The notes under the pieces were generated by a model. That model did not search any database. It saw only the letters and a program-made list of their open reading frames with translations, and was not told the DNA's origin. A stretch of 64,000 nucleotides of DNA from Lachnoclostridium sp. (GTDB lineage: Bacteria; Bacillota; Clostridia; Lachnospirales; Lachnospiraceae), in the NCBI GenBank assembly GCA_023664665.1, contig JAMPEY010000001.1, positions 62,001 through 126,000 of the forward strand, given 5' to 3'. The position numbers were made by a program, and so were the translations under genes. Within the stretch, counting starts at the first letter, position 1, and each line of letters begins with the position of its first letter. Shown one piece after another: positions 60,435-64,000 of this stretch.

Positions 60435-63400
60435 TTAGCTTGCCTTTATCTGTGTTTCTTCTTTTTTCAAATTTTTCTGCGCGGTGGACAGCATCAGTTT
60501 AATGCGGTTTAGCTGGTTAACTTCGCTGGCGCCGGGGTCATAGTCGATTGCTACGATATTGGACTCGGGGTAAGCCTTGCGCAGAGCCTTAATAACTCCT
60601 TTACCCACTACATGATTGGGCAGGCAGCCGAAAGGCTGGGTGCAGACAATGTTGGGGACATCGCCATGAATCAGCTCCACCATTTCACCGGTGAGGAACC
60701 ATCCTTCGCCGGTCTGGTTTCCTATGGACACAATAGGCTCTGCGTAGGATACGGTTTCCCGGATGTGAGTAGGTGGTGTAAAGTGCTTGCTTTTCTCAAA
60801 TTCTTTTGCTGCCGTACCGCGGAGCAGATGTTCGATAGCCCATATTCCCAGAGAACAAATCCTTGCGGCCTTTTTTCCTGTGCCTAAGTGTTCGGCTTTA
60901 TAAATCTGGTTATAGAAGCAGTAGAGGATGAAATCCATCAAATCCGGAACAACGGCTTCCGCCCCTTCGGCTTCCAATAATTCTACCAGATGATTGTTGC
61001 CTGCAGGGGAGAATTTCACCAAGATTTCCCCTACTATGCCGACTCTGGGCTTTTGGATATCCAAAAGGGGAATGGCGTCAAAGTCGCGGATAATCTGGCG
61101 GCACATCTTATTATATTTGAACAGATTAATGTGCTTGGCAGTGACAAATTTCTGAACTTTTTCCAGCCATTTTTTATGAAGCGCATCCACGCTTCCGGGA
61201 GTGGCTTCATAAGGGCGCATCCGATAGACACAGCGCATGAAAATATCACCGAACTCGGCTCCCACGGCAGCCCGAAGCAGCAAGTTCGCATTCAGGTGGA
61301 AGCCGGGATTGGTCTCGATTCCGGCAAGGTTCAAGGAGATAACAGGAATTTGTGCCATCCCTGCTTTTTCCAAAGCTCTTCTGATAAATCCCACATAGTT
61401 GGTGGCACGGCATCCGCCGCCGGTCTGGGTCATTATGATGGCAACCTTATTTACATCATATCTGCCGGACAAAAGCGCTTCCATAATCTGGCCCACCACC
61501 AGAAGGGAAGGATAGCAGGCATCGTTGTTTACATATTTTAAGCCCATATCCACAGAATGTTTGTTGTCATTGTTAAGCACTTCAAAATTATAACCGCAGC
61601 TGTTAAAAGCAGGCTGGAGAATTTCAAAGTGAATCGGGGACATCTGGGGGCAGAGGATGGTATAGTTCTTTCGCATATCCTCCGTAAAAGGCACCTTGGT
61701 AATAGCCGCAGAATGCAGGGTGCGCTTCTTTCCCAACCTCTCGCGGACACGCAGCGCGGAAAGAAGGGAGCGGATGCGGATTCTTGCTGCGCCAAGGTTA
61801 TTGACCTCATCTATCTTTAAGCAGGTATAAATCTTGTCGGAGCCGGAGAGAATGTCATTCACCTGGTCCGTGGTAACGGCATCCAGACCGCAGCCAAAGG
61901 AATTTAATTGAATCAAATCCAGATTTTCCACCGTTTTCACATAGCTTGCCGCCGCATAAAGGCGTGAGTGGTACATCCATTGGTCTGACACGATAAGAGG
62001 CCTTTCCGGGTTTGCCAGATGGGAGATGGAATCCTCTGTCAGCACGGCAATATCATAAGAAGTGATCAGTTCCGGAATGCCATGATTGATTTCCGGGTCA
62101 ATATGATAAGGGCGCCCCGCAAGAACGATTCCCCGCTTTCCGGTTTCCTTTAAATAGGCAAGGACTTCCTCGCCCTTGTTTTGGATATCGCCCCGCGCCT
62201 GCGTAAGCTCCGCCCATGCGGCATTGCAGGCGGAAACAATCTCGGAGTGGGAAATTTCTGTAAATTCTTTGCTTAACGCATCTATGATAGTACCCACATC
62301 ACGGAAGGACATAAAGGGATTGCGGAAGGTAATTTTGCCGCTTCCGATTTCCTCCACATTATTTTTGATATTTTCGGAATAGGAGGTAACAATGGGGCAG
62401 TTATAGTGGTTATTGGCATCCTCAAATTCATTGCGCTCATAAAACAGCGCAGGATAGAAAATAAATTTCACACCCTGTTTGATAAGCCATGTCACATGCC
62501 CGTGAGCCAGCTTGGCAGGATAGCATTCGGATTCGCTGGGAATGGATTCAATGCCAAGCTCATAAATTTTTCGGTTGGATATGGGGGAGAGAACCACCCG
62601 GTATCCCAATTTGGTAAAGAAAGTAAACCAGAAAGGATAGTCCTCATACATATTAAGAACTCTGGGAATACCCACCACGCCTCTGGGAGCCTGATCCGCA
62701 TCCAAGGGAGTGTAGTCAAAGATTCTCTTTAATTTATAGGTAAAGAGATTCGGCACATGATTTGCGTTTTTCTGTCCGCCGATGCCGCGCTCGCAGCGGT
62801 TTCCGGAGATAAACTGACGACCGCCCGAAAATTTGTTGATGGTAAGACGGCAGCTGTTGGTACAGCCCTTACACTTTGCCATGCTGGTTTCAAACTGCAG
62901 ATTGCAAATCTGCTCAAAGGAGAGCATGGTGCTCTCGTAACCTTCCTCAAAGCGTTCCCTTGCAATAAGCGCAGCGCCGAAAGCTCCCATAATCCCTGCA
63001 ATATCGGGGCGGATAGCTTCACAGCCGGCAATCTTTTCAAAGCTGCGCAAAACGGCATCGTTATAGAAAGTGCCCCCCTGTACCACAATATTTTTGCCAA
63101 GCTCGGAGGCATCGGACACCTTGATAACTTTAAACAGGGCATTTTTGATAACGGAATAAGCAAGGCCGGCGGAGATATCGGCAACGGAAGCGCCCTCTTT
63201 CTGCGCCTGTTTTACCTTGGAATTCATGAATACCGTACAGCGGGTGCCAAGGTCGATGGGATGCTCCGCAAACAGGGCAGCATCGGCAAAATCCTGCACG
63301 CTGTAATTCAAGGATTTGGCAAAGGTTTCAATAAAAGAGCCGCAGCCGGAGGAGCAGGCCTCGTTTAATTGTACGCTGTCTACGGTCTGGTTTTTGATTT

Positions 63401-64000
63401 TGATGCATTTCATATCCTGTCCGCCGATATCCAAAATGCAGTCCACCTGAGGATTAAAGAAAGCGGCGGCATAATAATGGGCAACGGTCTCCACCTCGCC
63501 GTCATCCAGCAGAAAGGCCGACTTTAACAGAGCCTCACCATACCCGGTGGAGCAGGAGCGCACGATTTTCACATTGTCCGGCAGAAGGGAATAAATTTCC
63601 TTCATGGAGCGGATTGCTGTTTTTAAGGGACTGCCGTCATTGCTGCTGTAGAAAGAATAAAGCAGGGAGCCGTCCTCGCCCACAAGGGCAATTTTTGTGG
63701 TGGTGGAGCCTGCATCAATGCCCAAGAATGCATTACCTTGATAAGAGCTTAATTCTTTTGTTGCCACATGGTGGGCATTGTGGCGGTTCTTAAACTGCTC
63801 ATAGGCTTCTTTATTTTCAAAAAGAGGCTCCATGCGTTCCACTTCAAATTCCATTTTAATATCGGAAGAAAGCTTTTTCACCATTTCTTCCATGGAGAAA
63901 GAAACCTCTTCCTTTGCGTTTAGGGCGGAACCGATTGCCGCAAAGAGGTGGGAATTGTCCATATCTATAATATGCTCGTCATCCAATTTCAAAGTACGGA
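60435..64000 (-). CDS. Giant acyl-CoA dehydratase activase-like protein (BcrAD/BadFG ATPase + DUF2229 + HgdB-like), 5' end cut by window edge
   Basis: At least 1185 residues; the frame is open to base 64000, so the start lies outside, and the family is usually about 1400 residues with a first ATPase domain before this part. Visible order: BadF/BcrA-type ASKHA ATPase ([57 protein letters not shown]), a Cys-rich DUF2229/CoA-activase part ([22 protein letters not shown]), and HgdB-like dehydratase folds ([59 protein letters not shown]). It probably uses ATP to raise electrons onto a Fe-S cluster, as in 2-hydroxyglutaryl-CoA dehydratase activation. The exact reaction is unknown. Confidence 0.9.
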   Translation of the reverse strand, partial: RTLKLDDEHIIDMDNSHLFAAIGSALNAKEEVSFSMEEMVKKLSSDIKMEFEVERMEPLFENKEAYEQFKNRHNAHHVATKELSSYQGNAFLGIDAGSTTTKIALVGEDGSLLYSFYSSNDGSPLKTAIRSMKEIYSLLPDNVKIVRSCSTGYGEALLKSAFLLDDGEVETVAHYYAAAFFNPQVDCILDIGGQDMKCIKIKNQTVDSVQLNEACSSGCGSFIETFAKSLNYSVQDFADAALFAEHPIDLGTRCTVFMNSKVKQAQKEGASVADISAGLAYSVIKNALFKVIKVSDASELGKNIVVQGGTFYNDAVLRSFEKIAGCEAIRPDIAGIMGAFGAALIARERFEEGYESTMLSFEQICNLQFETSMAKCKGCTNSCRLTINKFSGGRQFISGNRCERGIGGQKNANHVPNLFTYKLKRIFDYTPLDADQAPRGVVGIPRVLNMYEDYPFWFTFFTKLGYRVVLSPISNRKIYELGIESIPSESECYPAKLAHGHVTWLIKQGVKFIFYPALFYERNEFEDANNHYNCPIVTSYSENIKNNVEEIGSGKITFRNPFMSFRDVGTIIDALSKEFTEISHSEIVSACNAAWAELTQARGDIQNKGEEVLAYLKETGKRGIVLAGRPYHIDPEINHGIPELITSYDIAVLTEDSISHLANPERPLIVSDQWMYHSRLYAAASYVKTVENLDLIQLNSFGCGLDAVTTDQVNDILSGSDKIYTCLKIDEVNNLGAARIRIRSLLSALRVRERLGKKRTLHSAAITKVPFTEDMRKNYTILCPQMSPIHFEILQPAFNSCGYNFEVLNNDNKHSVDMGLKYVNNDACYPSLLVVGQIMEALLSGRYDVNKVAIIMTQTGGGCRATNYVGFIRRALEKAGMAQIPVISLNLAGIETNPGFHLNANLLLRAAVGAEFGDIFMRCVYRMRPYEATPGSVDALHKKWLEKVQKFVTAKHINLFKYNKMCRQIIRDFDAIPLLDIQKPRVGIVGEILVKFSPAGNNHLVELLEAEGAEAVVPDLMDFILYCFYNQIYKAEHLGTGKKAARICSLGIWAIEHLLRGTAAKEFEKSKHFTPPTHIRETVSYAEPIVSIGNQTGEGWFLTGEMVELIHGDVPNIVCTQPFGCLPNHVVGKGVIKALRKAYPESNIVAIDYDPGASEVNQLNRIKLMLSTAQKNLKKEETQIKAS

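Overview
The window comes from a low-to-mid-GC Gram-positive of the class Clostridia, most likely a gut Lachnospiraceae. The signs are a PolC-type replicative polymerase, many lipoproteins with Cys lipoboxes, strong GGAGG-type ribosome sites, 2-hydroxyacyl-CoA dehydratase-type activase machinery, and typical Firmicute -35/-10 promoters. This is inference from gene content; no rRNA, tRNA or marker search was possible. Genes are tightly packed, and only one stretch over 300 bp (20860-21269) lacks a gene.

Layout. (1) 1-9862: a transport-like cluster of propeller/solute-binding lipoprotein (cut by the left edge), two MalFG-type permeases, an HlyD-like coiled-coil adaptor, an orphan MacB-periplasmic-domain protein and a second solute-binding lipoprotein. 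(2) 9899-17744: the lower-glycolysis genes gpmI and eno, flanking three lipoproteins that carry four copies of one domain, plus a zinc-ribbon/TPR membrane protein. eno has a terminator-like hairpin that also buries its ribosome site. (3) 17832-31784: housekeeping genes secG, rnr, smpB, comM/yifB, dprA, a B12-binding-type radical SAM gene, ispG and polC. (4) 32069-34737: a protein with eight SHOCT-like repeats next to an orphan PilT ATPase. (5) 34826-35610: an IS200-type element (tnpA only) with a hairpin over the tnpA ribosome site and six short hairpins after the gene. (6) 35636-38629: a BlaI/BlaR1-like pair on the minus strand, with inverted-repeat operators in its promoter. (7) 38754-40091: small genes, including a YbaK/ProX-type deacylase. 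(8) 40195-50681: a two-component system, hflK-hflC, and a second copy of the solute-binding protein/permease/permease/HlyD module. (9) 50876-60428: FMN reductase, RNase HI, RluF-type pseudouridine synthase, divergent LigA, MetA, a short-chain dehydrogenase, a C39-like peptidase and a heptad-repeat coiled-coil protein. (10) 60435-64000: most of a giant activase/dehydratase-like protein, cut by the right edge.

How genes fit together. The two SBP-permease-permease-HlyD modules are clearly paralogous: the same order, the same C-terminal SBP motifs, and shared permease and HlyD signatures. Neither carries an ATPase gene here. The promoter of the second module has an 11-bp-period direct repeat whose spacing to the -10 box matches that of the response regulator's own promoter. 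This suggests that the neighbouring two-component system controls the module. That regulatory link and the ATPase-less transporter/adaptor modules are the most interesting parts of the window.
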